A DNA stretch of 64,000 bases from Chitinophagales bacterium (GCA_023957235.1 JAMLHI010000003.1:215371-279370); one strand, 5' to 3'; shown: positions 9,739 to 19,058, counted from the first letter of the stretch. Program-made: numbers and translations. The notes: generated by a model not told the origin, from the sequence alone.

Positions 9739-11016
9739 TTATTTTTCTAATATCATTGTTAATCCTTGGCCTCTTGCAGCACAGATAGAAATAAACCCTT
9801 TTCCAGAACCTTTTTCGTTCAATAATTTTGCAAGTGTAGCAATGATTCTTCCTCCAGTTGCCGCAAAAGGGTGAGCAGCTGCAAGGCTACTGCCTTTCAC
9901 ATTGAGTTTGTTTCTGTCTATAGAACCTAGAGCTTCTATACCTAATTTTGCTGATAATTCTTCACTTTCCCAAATTTTTAATGTAGCTAAGACTTGTCCA
10001 GCAAAAGCTTCATGGATTTCATAAAAATCAAAGTCTTGAAGTTTTAAATTGGCTTTTTTCAGCATGTCATGAGCTGCAATAGCAGGAGCCATTAATAGAT
10101 TGTGTTTATTTTCAACATACTCAATAGCTGCAAGTTGTGCAAAAGATATATAGGCTAAAATGGGTAGATTATGAGATTTTGCCCATTCTTCTGAAGCCAA
10201 TAATACAACAGATGCACCATCGGACAGAGGAGTTGAATTTCCAGCTGTCATTGTTCCTCCGTTTTTATCAAAAGCTGGTTTAAGTGTAGCCAACTTTTCC
10301 AATTTCGTATCAGGTCTTAAATTATTATCTCTAGTCAACCCTTTGAATGGAGTAATCATATCATCAAAAAATCCATCTTCATAAGCTGCTGCCATTTTTT
10401 TATGACTTTCAAAAGCCAATTGATCTTGCTCTGCTCTTCCTATTCTATAGTATTTTACTGTGTATTCTGTATGTCCTCCCATTGAAAGTCCAGTTAGAGG
10501 TTCTTGGTTGGCAGGTATAGTAGGAATGAAATGTTTAGGGCGAATTTTTGCGATTGCTTTTAATCTTTCAGTATTTGTTTTTGCTCTATTGGCTTCTAGT
10601 AAAACACGAGTTAGTTCATCGCTCAATACAATTGGAACTTGACTAGTAGAGTCAGCACCACCTGCAATCCCTACTTCAATTTGACCCAAAGCAATTTTAT
10701 TGGCAATATATACAGCAGCTTCAATCCCTGTGTCACAAGCTTGTTGTAAATCAACAGCAGGAGTATTGGGGTGTAGGGAAGTCTTCATTATTGAATCTTT
10801 CATCAAGTTAGGCTCCTCACTACTTTTTAATACTGCCCCTCCAGCTACTTCCCCTAAAAGTTCGCCTTGAAGATTGCATTTATCTATTAAGCCATTTAAA
10901 GCAGCCACCATCATTTCGTGAATTGTCACTTCTGAATACGCTGTGTTTTGACGTGCAAAAGGGATTCGGTTATATCCAACAATTGCCACTTTTTTAGTAT
11001 GATTAGAATAGTTCAT
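9739..11016 (-). CDS. Acetyl-CoA C-acyltransferase (FadI-type thiolase)
   Basis: A thiolase of 425 residues, long because it belongs to the FadI-like branch. The nucleophile is Cys94 in LQQACDTGIEAA. The HEAFAGQVL block (HEAF instead of the NEAF of other thiolases) and AAHPFAATGGR give the catalytic histidines, and the last active-site cysteine is in SICAARGQGLTMILE. The arginine in CAARG replaces a glycine of the usual CAAGG or CGGGG. The reaction is thiolytic cleavage of 3-ketoacyl-CoA (beta-oxidation) or the reverse condensation. The gene stands alone, without a FadB/FadJ partner, and is closed by a strong terminator. A TATCTTTC sequence upstream resembles a Bacteroidota -7 element. Confidence 0.9.
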   Translation of the reverse strand: MNYSNHTKKVAIVGYNRIPFARQNTAYSEVTIHEMMVAALNGLIDKCNLQGELLGEVAGGAVLKSSEEPNLMKDSIMKTSLHPNTPAVDLQQACDTGIEAAVYIANKIALGQIEVGIAGGADSTSQVPIVLSDELTRVLLEANRAKTNTERLKAIAKIRPKHFIPTIPANQEPLTGLSMGGHTEYTVKYYRIGRAEQDQLAFESHKKMAAAYEDGFFDDMITPFKGLTRDNNLRPDTKLEKLATLKPAFDKNGGTMTAGNSTPLSDGASVVLLASEEWAKSHNLPILAYISFAQLAAIEYVENKHNLLMAPAIAAHDMLKKANLKLQDFDFYEIHEAFAGQVLATLKIWESEELSAKLGIEALGSIDRNKLNVKGSSLAAAHPFAATGGRIIATLAKLLNEKGSGKGFISICAARGQGLTMILEK

Positions 11017-11193
11017 ATTAGATGATTTTGGTTAAAAAATAATGGCTTGAAAGATACGAATAAATTAAGAGATGGAATTTATGCGAAGGTTTTTAATATG
11101 TGATATTTGAGTTAAATACTTAGGCTATGCTTTTCTATTACAATGAATAAAAATATGAATCAATAGGAATAGAATGATATATTTCTTATTCTA

Positions 11194-11571
11194 TTATTGG
11201 TTGTCTGTATTTTCTTTAGGTAATTTTTCTTTAAGGGTATTCAGTGTATCTATTGCAATCTGAAGGATTTGTTTGAATTTTTCAGGTTGTTGTACATAGT
11301 ACTGATATGAATAGTAGGATTGGCTATCTTTAAGATGATATTTTTGGTCCAATAGCGGATAACTATTCAATAGAAGAAGATTGTATTGTGTAACGCCTGA
11401 AACAGAAAGTTTATTTTCAATCAGCAAAGCATCTGCTATTATTCTCCCCATAATTTTTTCTTCTATTAAATCAGGAGGAGGAGGTATGGAGTTTTTATTT
11501 TTACATTGACACAGAGCATATATCGCCCCAATAAGAAGGCTATATTTGTATATTTTTAAAAAGTAGTTCAC
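11194..11571 (-). CDS. DUF4296 lipoprotein
   Basis: A small 125-residue protein with an N-terminal hydrophobic segment (residues about 10-20) ending in ALCQC, which suggests lipoprotein processing at Cys21 or Cys23; neither context is a perfect lipobox. After the anchor comes the DUF4296 signature: proline-rich PPPPDLIEEKIMGRIIADALLIEN, then a Tyr-rich SYYSYQYYVQQPEKFKQIL helix. The function of the family is unknown; it occurs in Bacteroidota as envelope lipoproteins. The start codon lies only five bases from the divergent YggS-type gene, so the two promoters must overlap the opposite gene. Confidence 0.8.
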   Translation of the reverse strand: MNYFLKIYKYSLLIGAIYALCQCKNKNSIPPPPDLIEEKIMGRIIADALLIENKLSVSGVTQYNLLLLNSYPLLDQKYHLKDSQSYYSYQYYVQQPEKFKQILQIAIDTLNTLKEKLPKENTDNQ

Positions 11572-11576
11572 TTAAA

Positions 11577-12236
11577 ATGGATATAATCAATAAAATTACA
11601 AAGATAATTGAAGATAATCATGCACAATTAGTAGTAGTGAGTAAAACATACAGTCCTGAGCGGATATTGGAAGTATATCAAAGAGGCCTTAGAGTGTTTG
11701 GGGAAAATAAGGTTCAGGAAATTTTGGAAAAGAAAGATTTACTACCTTCTGATATTCAATGGCACATGATAGGCCATTTACAGTCTAATAAGGTAAAATT
11801 GATTGCACCTTTTATATCAATGATTCATTCAGTGGATAGTGAAAAAATACTTTCTGAAATTCAAAAACAAGCTAAGAAAATTCAGCGCAGAATTGATGTT
11901 TTGTTGCAAATGTATATTGCAACAGAAGAAACGAAATATGGATTGTCTGAAGATGAAATGTGGTTGATTTTGGAAAAAATTCATCTTGGCAAATTTCCCA
12001 ATATTCAATTGAGAGGCTTGATGGGTATGGCTTCTTTTTCAGATAATCTCAGTTTAGTGAAAGGTGAGTTTAAAAGTTTAAAAACAATTTATGATGAAGT
12101 GATAGAAAGATATCATTTTGAAAATTTTGATACACTTTCAATGGGTATGTCAGGAGACTTTGAGTTAGCCTTGGAGGAAGGTAGCTCTATGGTCAGAATA
12201 GGTAGTCTAATTTTTGGGAAGCGCAATTATTCATAG
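11577..12236 (+). CDS. YggS/PLPBP family pyridoxal phosphate homeostasis protein
   Basis: A 219-residue single-domain PLP-binding protein of the YggS (PROSC) family. The PLP lysine is Lys23 in VVVSKTYS. FGENKVQEILEK, WHMIGHLQSNKVK, HSVDSEKIL, the TKYGLSEDE segment and the C-terminal LSMGMSGDFELALEEGSSMVRIGSLIFG all match the family in order. Members have no known catalytic turnover; they buffer free PLP and influence amino acid and keto-acid metabolism. Length is normal. A TATATTTG box at 11541-11548, inside the divergent DUF4296 gene, is a possible -7 element. Confidence 0.92.
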   Translation: MDIINKITKIIEDNHAQLVVVSKTYSPERILEVYQRGLRVFGENKVQEILEKKDLLPSDIQWHMIGHLQSNKVKLIAPFISMIHSVDSEKILSEIQKQAKKIQRRIDVLLQMYIATEETKYGLSEDEMWLILEKIHLGKFPNIQLRGLMGMASFSDNLSLVKGEFKSLKTIYDEVIERYHFENFDTLSMGMSGDFELALEEGSSMVRIGSLIFGKRNYS

Positions 12237-12267
12237 AAACAATATTTATAGACATCAAGTCTTCAAA

Positions 12268-14394
12268 TTATTGTTTGATAAACTGACTCGTTTTCTGAAG
12301 ATTTTCTTGGCTCACCATCAATTGATAAGTTCCTACAGGTAGATGACTAATATCTATTTGGAGTATATTGGGATTTTGAATATTCACTTTAGTAGAGATT
12401 TCTTTTCCTAAAGCATCAATAATCACCCATTTTGAAGCGCCTGTTTTATAGGTTTCCTTATTCAAATGAACATTTAATATCGAAGAGCTTGGATTAGGAT
12501 AGATGGAAAATAAATCATTATTGTATTTATCAGTAATTGATGTTGGTACTTTTTCTTCATCAATGACAGGAAAAGATAAATAACCCAATGAATAACCTGG
12601 AATAACAAAAGTGGAATTGCTTTCTACATTGTCAAATTTTTCTATAAAAACATCTTCATAATTGTCATTGCCAACAGTATCATTAAATGTGTATCCATTA
12701 CTTGAATAAATATTAGGGGCACTTAAATACTCGATATTTCCATTGTCGATTTTAAGCAAACTAGAATCTTTAATATAAAGTGTTAGGCTCTCTTCAGGAT
12801 TGAACTGAATATTTTGACCAGATTTATTACTATAAACAATAATCAGATTTCCGATTTTTGTATCGTTCGTGTCAGGATTAGGTTCAAAATAAACTTTGGT
12901 GAAGAGATCATATCGCTCAAGGTTTTTTTCATTAGAAACAGTGGCATTTATTTTATGAATATCTTTTTTTGACAATGCACCTAATATTGAATAAGTGCTA
13001 TAAGTTGTTCTTTTGACTTTTTTATAGCTTCCATTGGGATTGACTAAAGAGGCATAAGCCCCATAATTATAATCTCCGGGATGACTTAACCATAGATGAG
13101 GAAATGCATATTTGATAACATCAGTATTGTTGGTATTGTCTATGAATGAGATAAAGGCTTCAAATTGATAATAGCTATGAAAAAATGTGTTTTGCCATAA
13201 GGCATAATAGCCATCAAAATACCCATTATCGGTGTTAAACTCAGTCATCCACATCTTTTTTCCTTGTTCAGTGAGTTTAAAAAATTTCTCAAACTCAGTA
13301 TCTACTTTTGGAATTCTAACATGTATGAATTCATCAGCGATAGTTTTTATTTTTAATAGACTATCAATATTTATGACATCCTCGGCAGTTTTTGGATCTA
13401 TCATAGGACCAGAACTTTTAAAATAAAAGTGATGTATTACGCCATCTACCATTGGCAGAATAGAATCTCTGATACCTTCATTCCAAACTAGATTCATATT
13501 GGGTTGGCTGCCAGTGAAAGTAATCAATCCTACAGGTGCAGCAGTTGCAATTTTCGGGCCTCTGACAAATAGGGCTTTATTGAAAAATTGTACAATAGAA
13601 CGATATAATGAGATGTGTTCATTGATTGTTTTGCGATATTTTTTTTCATTAAACAACCAAAGAACAGGGTTGTTGACTTGATTATATCTTACGCCAGTTG
13701 CAGGAATATGATAATATAATTCATTGCCATATTCTATTGCTTCTAGTTCTATGGATGGATAATTTCTTAAAAGATCATAAACGTCAATAACATCCTTTAT
13801 GCGCATAAAGAAATCTTCAGAAATTTTTCCTTCATTTTTGAATTGCTCTGCTTCTTCTAAGCTAGAAATTTGATCCAATACTGGAATTTCATTTTTGTTG
13901 TTGAGGTAGAAAGTAAAAATATTAGGCAACCATACAACTCTTTTCTTTTTTTTGAACTTTTCTTGATAAATATCAGCATACTCCATTAGATTATAGATAT
14001 AATTTTTGGGAGCATATTGCTCATAGGTCATACAATTGGGATTGTTTTTAGGAAGGTCACACTTCATAGGGTGCTCTACGGATTCAATTTCAGTACGTTG
14101 TAGTCCGTATCCTTTAGCAGTACCATTGAAATAATGATAAAAATTGGCGGTAGCACCTCCTGGCCATCTGTAAATCAAATCTTCTGCTTCAATAATATCA
14201 TCTAGGATTTCATCAGGTATTTTGCCATTGGCATCTAAAGAGCGATAAAACATTCTTTCAGTATTGACACCCATCACATCATAATGAACTTTTTCACGAA
14301 TGGTATCTAAATTGGCAACTATGCTGATTTTGTTTTGTCCAAAAAGCAAAGTAGGAATCGATATAATTATCGTAAAAAATAAAGTTTGATACAT
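12268..14394 (-). CDS. Secreted clan GH-A-like glycosidase with T9SS type A sorting domain
   Basis: A secreted protein of 708 residues. The N-terminus is a signal peptide (TLFFTIIISIPTLLFGQ). The catalytic core (about 30-480) looks like an arabinofuranosidase/GH39-GH79-type barrel: IYRWPGGATANFYHYFNG near residue 72-90, IEYGNELYYH giving a candidate acid/base Glu225, and WMTEFNTDNGYF giving a candidate nucleophile Glu385, in the Asn-Glu and Thr-Glu contexts usual for clan GH-A. A beta-rich region follows, then a C-terminal sorting domain starting at SIYPNPSSSILNVHL and ending SQFIKQ, which directs export through T9SS. No SusCD pair or other carbohydrate genes are near. The exact GH family and substrate are not determined. 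Confidence 0.75.
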   Translation of the reverse strand: MYQTLFFTIIISIPTLLFGQNKISIVANLDTIREKVHYDVMGVNTERMFYRSLDANGKIPDEILDDIIEAEDLIYRWPGGATANFYHYFNGTAKGYGLQRTEIESVEHPMKCDLPKNNPNCMTYEQYAPKNYIYNLMEYADIYQEKFKKKKRVVWLPNIFTFYLNNKNEIPVLDQISSLEEAEQFKNEGKISEDFFMRIKDVIDVYDLLRNYPSIELEAIEYGNELYYHIPATGVRYNQVNNPVLWLFNEKKYRKTINEHISLYRSIVQFFNKALFVRGPKIATAAPVGLITFTGSQPNMNLVWNEGIRDSILPMVDGVIHHFYFKSSGPMIDPKTAEDVINIDSLLKIKTIADEFIHVRIPKVDTEFEKFFKLTEQGKKMWMTEFNTDNGYFDGYYALWQNTFFHSYYQFEAFISFIDNTNNTDVIKYAFPHLWLSHPGDYNYGAYASLVNPNGSYKKVKRTTYSTYSILGALSKKDIHKINATVSNEKNLERYDLFTKVYFEPNPDTNDTKIGNLIIVYSNKSGQNIQFNPEESLTLYIKDSSLLKIDNGNIEYLSAPNIYSSNGYTFNDTVGNDNYEDVFIEKFDNVESNSTFVIPGYSLGYLSFPVIDEEKVPTSITDKYNNDLFSIYPNPSSSILNVHLNKETYKTGASKWVIIDALGKEISTKVNIQNPNILQIDISHLPVGTYQLMVSQENLQKTSQFIKQ

Positions 14395-14515
14395 CGAATT
14401 TGATTTCGCACGAAAATAAGCAAAGTTTTAATACTTTTCCTTTCTCTAAATGATTCTTCCTAAGTGTAAAAGAGGCAATTTGTTGTTTGTATTATAAAAG
14501 AAGTGTCTAATAAAG

Positions 14516-14523
14516 TATATTTG
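14516..14523 (+). promoter_or_regulatory. Putative -7 box upstream of the HD gene
   Basis: TATATTTG matches the Bacteroidota TAnnTTTG element and ends 11 bases before the ATG. A TTTG lies at 14486-14489, but its 26-base spacing is longer than usual, so only the -7 box is claimed. Confidence 0.4.
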
Positions 14524-14534
14524 TTTAGAAGCTG

Positions 14535-15755
14535 ATGAATAAATACAAAATAATTAATGATCCGGTATATGGATTTATAGAGATTCCTTCTGAGTTGGTT
14601 TTTGATGTGATATCTCATCCATATTTTCAAAGACTGAGAAGGATTCGTCAGATGGGATTGGCAGAGCTTGTATATCCTGGTGCTACTCACTCAAGATTTC
14701 ATCATGTATTGGGAGCTATGCATCTAATGAATCAGGCTTTAGACGTGCTGATTAATAAAGGTCATCATATTACAGAGTCAGAAATAGAATCTGCTTTATT
14801 AGCGATTTTACTTCATGATATTGGTCATGGTCCTTTTTCTCATACCCTTGAAGCTACAATATTAAATGGAGTCCATCATGAAGAAGTTTCTTTAAGAATA
14901 TTTGAGGTACTTAATGAAGAGTTTGGAGGGAAATTGAGTAAAGCAATAGAGATTTTTAAAGGCACTTACCCCAAACATTTTCTTCATCAATTGGTCTCAG
15001 GTCAATTGGATACAGATAGGATGGATTATTTGAATAGAGATAGCTTCTATTCTGGAGTTGCAGAAGGAGTCATTGGCTATGATAGAATTATCAAAATGCT
15101 CGATGTTTATGATGGACAATTAGTAGTGGAAGAAAAAGGTATTTATTCTATTGAAAAATTCATTGTTTCACGTAGATTGATGTATTGGCAGGCGTATTTG
15201 CATAAAGCCTCAATTGCTGCAGATCATACACTTGTCAATGTTTTGAAACGAGCAAAAGACTTATATAGCGAGGGAAGAAGGGATTTGTTTTTGTCTCCAC
15301 ATTTGGAACATTTTTTTGCTAATCAAATTTCCATTGAAGATTTTTATTATAAAGATATTCATTTGAAAAATTTTGTTTTGCTAGATGATGTTGATATTTT
15401 ATTCTCATTAAAAATGTGGATGAATGATAAAGATGAAATATTGTCCCTTTTGTCCAAAAGCCTAATTGATAGGAGGTTGTTTAAAATAATGTATATAGAA
15501 AAGGATATTGATGATATTTTGGAGCAAAAGAAAAGTGATTTTTATTTGATTTATCCTCATTTGAAAATATATGATAAATATTTATTTTTGAAAGATACAG
15601 CTATTAACAATGCGTATATTTCAGGGAAAGATAGTATTCTTATAAAGATGAAAGATGGATCTATTAAAGATTTTGAAGAGTTAACGGAAATAATGACTAT
15701 TAAATCCATGTCTCAACCGATGGTGAAACCTTATATTTTTTATCCGATATTATGA
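14535..15755 (+). CDS. HD superfamily phosphohydrolase (dNTPase/SAMHD1-like)
   Basis: A cytoplasmic metal-dependent phosphohydrolase of 406 residues. Seen: RLRRIRQMGLAELVYPGATHSRFHHVLGAMHL (segments near residues 32-64), the HD motif LLHDIGHGPFSHTLE near 92-105, and GQLDTDRMDYLNRDSFYSGV near 157-175, the layout of the COG1078 group related to SAMHD1 and dGTPases. The substrate is probably a nucleotide but is not proven. The stop codon overlaps the lpxD start in ATGA (15752-15755), so it is translationally coupled to the lipid A genes. This gene is commonly seen upstream of lpxD in Bacteroidota (recalled, not checked). Confidence 0.88.
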   Translation: MNKYKIINDPVYGFIEIPSELVFDVISHPYFQRLRRIRQMGLAELVYPGATHSRFHHVLGAMHLMNQALDVLINKGHHITESEIESALLAILLHDIGHGPFSHTLEATILNGVHHEEVSLRIFEVLNEEFGGKLSKAIEIFKGTYPKHFLHQLVSGQLDTDRMDYLNRDSFYSGVAEGVIGYDRIIKMLDVYDGQLVVEEKGIYSIEKFIVSRRLMYWQAYLHKASIAADHTLVNVLKRAKDLYSEGRRDLFLSPHLEHFFANQISIEDFYYKDIHLKNFVLLDDVDILFSLKMWMNDKDEILSLLSKSLIDRRLFKIMYIEKDIDDILEQKKSDFYLIYPHLKIYDKYLFLKDTAINNAYISGKDSILIKMKDGSIKDFEELTEIMTIKSMSQPMVKPYIFYPIL

Positions 15756-16756
15756 TTTCTGTCCAAACAATAGCAGAAAAAGTGGGTGCTCAAGTCATAG
15801 GGGATAGTCAGCAAATTATCTCTCGTCCCAATAGAATTGAATTTGCTCAAGAGGGGGAGATTTCTTTTATACAACATGCCAAATATTTGCCTTTGCTATC
15901 AGAGTGTAAAGCTTCGGCAATATTGACCACCTCCCAATTTGTAGATACTAAGTTGCCTTTTACTTGGTTAGTAGTTGATAATTCTTATTTTGCATTTGCA
16001 GCAGTTATTGATTTATTTTTACCTTCTCAAAAGCCTGATTTTTCTCATCACACTTTATTTTTTATTGAAAAAAGTGCCAAGATAGCGAGTCAGGTTCAGA
16101 TAGGGCACGGTACATATATTGGAAAGGAAACAAAAATTGGTGAAGAATCTGTTATATATCCGCAGGTTTATATAGGCAATCATGTTCAGATAGGTTCTAA
16201 TGTCATGATATATCCAGGAGCTAAAATTATGGACAATTCTATTATCGGCAATGATTGTATAATACATGCAGGTGCTGTTATAGGATCTGATGGATTTGGG
16301 TTTGTTGTAGGATCTGATGGTGTTCATCAAAAGATACCTCACAAAGGCAATGTTATCTTGGAAGATCATGTAGAAATAGGGGCCAATACTTGCATTGATA
16401 GAGCAGTTTTGGGTTCAACTATTATAAAAAGTGGAGTAAAGTTGGATAATTTGATTCAGATAGGTCACAATGTTCAGATAGGTGCGAATACAGTAATTGC
16501 AGCACAGACAGGAGTGGCAGGTAGTTGTCAAATAGGCGAAAATAATCAGATAGGTGGTCAAGTCGGTATTGCTCCTCATCTTCTGACTGCAAAAGATGTA
16601 AAAATAAATGGACAATCAGGTCTGACAAAATCTGTATTGACAGAAGGTGCTACCATGACAGGCACACCTGCTCAATTATATATGGAATATAATAGGTCAC
16701 AAGTGTTGAGAAAAAAGATAGAAGCAGATTTTATACAAAAGAAGAATAAAGAATAA
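15752..16756 (+). CDS. lpxD: UDP-3-O-acylglucosamine N-acyltransferase
   Basis: A lipid A pathway enzyme of 334 residues that adds the second acyl chain to UDP-3-O-acyl-glucosamine. The N-terminal uridine-binding domain (1-100) contains SFIQHAKYLPLL. A left-handed beta helix of hexapeptide repeats follows (about 100-290), with runs such as VQIGHGTYIGKETKIG and the family stretch GAVIGSDGFGFV. The catalytic His lies in LIQIGHNVQIG, and the GQVGIAPHL segment is also typical. The start overlaps the HD gene stop (ATGA), and lpxC/fabZ follows after 22 bases. Confidence 0.95.
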   Translation: MISVQTIAEKVGAQVIGDSQQIISRPNRIEFAQEGEISFIQHAKYLPLLSECKASAILTTSQFVDTKLPFTWLVVDNSYFAFAAVIDLFLPSQKPDFSHHTLFFIEKSAKIASQVQIGHGTYIGKETKIGEESVIYPQVYIGNHVQIGSNVMIYPGAKIMDNSIIGNDCIIHAGAVIGSDGFGFVVGSDGVHQKIPHKGNVILEDHVEIGANTCIDRAVLGSTIIKSGVKLDNLIQIGHNVQIGANTVIAAQTGVAGSCQIGENNQIGGQVGIAPHLLTAKDVKINGQSGLTKSVLTEGATMTGTPAQLYMEYNRSQVLRKKIEADFIQKKNKE

Positions 16757-16778
16757 AAGAATACGATATATTTAAGGT

Positions 16779-18170
16779 ATGGCAGAATTACAATGCACCA
16801 TTGCAAGGCATATTTCATTTTCAGGGAGAGGATTACATACAGGGAAGGTGGTGCAAGTGGCCTTAAAACCAGCAGCTGAGAATTTTGGTATCCAATTTTG
16901 TAGGATAGATACTGAGCAAAGAGTCCTTATTCCAGCAGATTGTGATTGGGTTGTTGATGTCTCTCGGGGAACAACGATTGAGTTTCAAGGTCAAAAAGTA
17001 GCAACAATAGAACATTTAATGTCTGCTGTGATAGCTATGGGCATAGACAATCTGCTTATAGAATTAGATGGTCAAGAAATTCCCATTTTAGATGGTAGCG
17101 CCCAGCCTTTTGTGGATTTAATATTATCCGCTGGAATAGTGGAGCAATCTCTTCCAAGAGAATATTTTGTACTTGATCAGACTTTTTATTTCTATGATGA
17201 AGAAAAAGATGTTGAAATGACCGCTATTCCCCATGAAGATTATAGTATTACTGTGATGATAGATTTTAATTCAGAAGTAATTGGTAAACAATACGCACAG
17301 TTGAAGAGTCTTTCAGAATTTAAAAATAATTTTGCTGCAGCAAGGACATTTTGCTTCTTACATGAAGTAGAAGTTTTATATGCACAAGGTCTGATAAAAG
17401 GAGGAGAGCTAAATAATGCAATTGTTGTAGCTGAAAAAGAAATTCCTTCATCTAAAGTATCTTATCTAGCTCAAATTTTCAATCAAAATGTACACAGCAT
17501 CCCTGAAAAAGGAATAGTTAATCATATTGATTTGCGATATACCAATGAGATGGCACGTCATAAGCTAGTGGATGTGATAGGAGATTTGGGATTGATAGGA
17601 ACAAGGATTAAAGGGAAGATAATTGCTTCCAAACCTGGTCATTCTGCGAATGTGGCTTTTGCACAACAGTTAAAAAAATACATCAGAGAACAAAAACGGA
17701 TTAGAGAGATTCCTATAGTTCAGCCCAATGCTTCTCCAATAATGGATTTGACAGCCATTAAAGAAATATTACCACATCGCTCACCCTTTTTATTGTTGGA
17801 TAAGGTGATAGAAATATCAGAATCACATATTGTGGCTGTCAAGAATGTTACCAATAACGAACCTTTTTTTGAAGGACATTTTCCCAATAAGCCTATTATG
17901 CCGGGAGTTTTACAGATAGAAGCTATGGCTCAGACTGGTGGGATATTGGCATTAAAGAGAGAAGGAAATACTAAGGATTTTTTAACCTATTTGGTAGAAG
18001 TAGAGGATTGTAAATTCAAATTTCCAGTAGAACCAGGAGATACCCTTGTCATCAAAATGGAAATCCTTGAGGAACTGAAAAGAGGATTTAGAAAAATGAA
18101 AGGGATTATTTATGTTGGCCAACGTATTGTTGCTGAAGCTAAACTTACCGCAAAAATTTTCAAACCTTGA
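16779..18170 (+). CDS. lpxC/fabZ: Bifunctional UDP-3-O-acyl-GlcNAc deacetylase / 3-hydroxyacyl-ACP dehydratase
   Basis: A natural fusion of 463 residues, standard in Bacteroidota. Residues 1-310 are LpxC: ISFSGRGLHTGK at the start, the zinc histidine in TIEHLMSAV, the IPILDGSAQPFV stretch, and HKLVDVIGDLGL giving the second zinc site His/Asp. Residues about 325-463 are FabZ: LPHRSPFLLLDKV with the catalytic His, and EGHFPNKPIMPGVLQIEAMAQ with the catalytic Glu. LpxC performs the committed step of lipid A synthesis, and FabZ supplies the fatty acid elongation cycle. The fusion fixes the ratio of the two activities. Its stop overlaps the lpxA start. Confidence 0.96.
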   Translation: MAELQCTIARHISFSGRGLHTGKVVQVALKPAAENFGIQFCRIDTEQRVLIPADCDWVVDVSRGTTIEFQGQKVATIEHLMSAVIAMGIDNLLIELDGQEIPILDGSAQPFVDLILSAGIVEQSLPREYFVLDQTFYFYDEEKDVEMTAIPHEDYSITVMIDFNSEVIGKQYAQLKSLSEFKNNFAAARTFCFLHEVEVLYAQGLIKGGELNNAIVVAEKEIPSSKVSYLAQIFNQNVHSIPEKGIVNHIDLRYTNEMARHKLVDVIGDLGLIGTRIKGKIIASKPGHSANVAFAQQLKKYIREQKRIREIPIVQPNASPIMDLTAIKEILPHRSPFLLLDKVIEISESHIVAVKNVTNNEPFFEGHFPNKPIMPGVLQIEAMAQTGGILALKREGNTKDFLTYLVEVEDCKFKFPVEPGDTLVIKMEILEELKRGFRKMKGIIYVGQRIVAEAKLTAKIFKP

Positions 18171-18940
18171 ATAATTTAAATTATATAAACCCCAAAGCGC
18201 AAATAGCCAATAATGTGCAGATAGGAGCCTTTAGCTATATAGATGAAGATGTAGTGATAGGTGAAGGAACAATTATAGAGCCTAATGTGACCATATACAG
18301 AGGGACAAGAATTGGTCGAAATTGCCATATTTTTCCAGGCGCAGTGATTGGAGCTATTCCTCAAGATTTAAAATTTGCAGGAGAATATACCACCGTTGAA
18401 ATTGGAGATTATACGACAATTAGAGAGTGTTCAACTATCAATAGAGGAACAATAGCTTCTGGAACTACTCGTATTGGAACGCATAACTTGATTATGGCTT
18501 ATGTCCATATTGCTCATGACTGCGTGATAGGCAATCATTGTATTCTTTCTAATGCTACTAATCTTGCAGGTCATATTGTAGTAGAAGACTTTGTCGTATT
18601 TGGAGGAATGTGTGCAGCTCATCAATTTTTGAAAATTGGCAAGCATGCTTTTATTGCTGGTGGAACAATGTTAAGAAAAGATGTTCCTCCGTATATTTTG
18701 GCTGCTAAAGATCCAGCGGTTTTTACTGGCATCAACTCTTTAGGTTTAAAAAGACGCAATTTTAGTCTAGAACAGGTTCATCTGATACAAGATGTTTATC
18801 GTTATTTGTTCAATAGTGGATTGAATACGACACAAGCTATTGATAAAATTTTGGAGGACTTTGAGTGGTCTGAAATTAGAGAAGAAATCATCACATTTAT
18901 TTCTAATTCTGAAAGAGGAATTGTAAAAGGTATTAGTTGA
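18167..18940 (+). CDS. lpxA: Acyl-ACP--UDP-N-acetylglucosamine O-acyltransferase
   Basis: The first enzyme of lipid A synthesis, 257 residues. It is a left-handed beta helix: INPKAQIANNVQIGAFSYID at the N-terminus, the conserved GAIPQDLKFAGE, TTIRECSTINRGT, and the catalytic His in AYVHIAHDCVIGNH, followed by the LpxA C-terminal helical domain with NSLGLKRRNFS. There is no ATG before the conserved region. The start must be TTG 18167, sharing its TG with the lpxC/fabZ stop (TTGA), which implies translational coupling. Its product feeds LpxC, so the three enzymes form a minimal cluster. Confidence 0.95.
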   Translation: MNNLNYINPKAQIANNVQIGAFSYIDEDVVIGEGTIIEPNVTIYRGTRIGRNCHIFPGAVIGAIPQDLKFAGEYTTVEIGDYTTIRECSTINRGTIASGTTRIGTHNLIMAYVHIAHDCVIGNHCILSNATNLAGHIVVEDFVVFGGMCAAHQFLKIGKHAFIAGGTMLRKDVPPYILAAKDPAVFTGINSLGLKRRNFSLEQVHLIQDVYRYLFNSGLNTTQAIDKILEDFEWSEIREEIITFISNSERGIVKGIS

Positions 18941-19013
18941 TATTTTCATCTGTTGATTTATCCAGTTAATCTTCTCAATGGACTCTACTTTGTCAATAAT
19001 TACTTTGGATGCT

Positions 19014-19049
19014 TTTGTGTCGTTTTTGATGGAAGTATTACTAATTTTG
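19014..19049 (+). promoter_or_regulatory. Putative promoter of the ABC ATPase gene
   Basis: TTTG at 19014-19017 and TAATTTTG at 19042-19049 resemble the Bacteroidota -33/-7 pair. The spacing of 24 bases is slightly long. The -7 box ends nine bases before the ATG, which implies a very short leader. Confidence 0.35.
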
Positions 19050-19058
19050 TAGGTATCT

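Noticed and set aside
12237..12276. Nested inverted repeat between the YggS-type gene and the convergent glycosidase gene
   Set aside because: The stems are short, the outer arm lies inside the glycosidase coding sequence, and there is no clear T tract.
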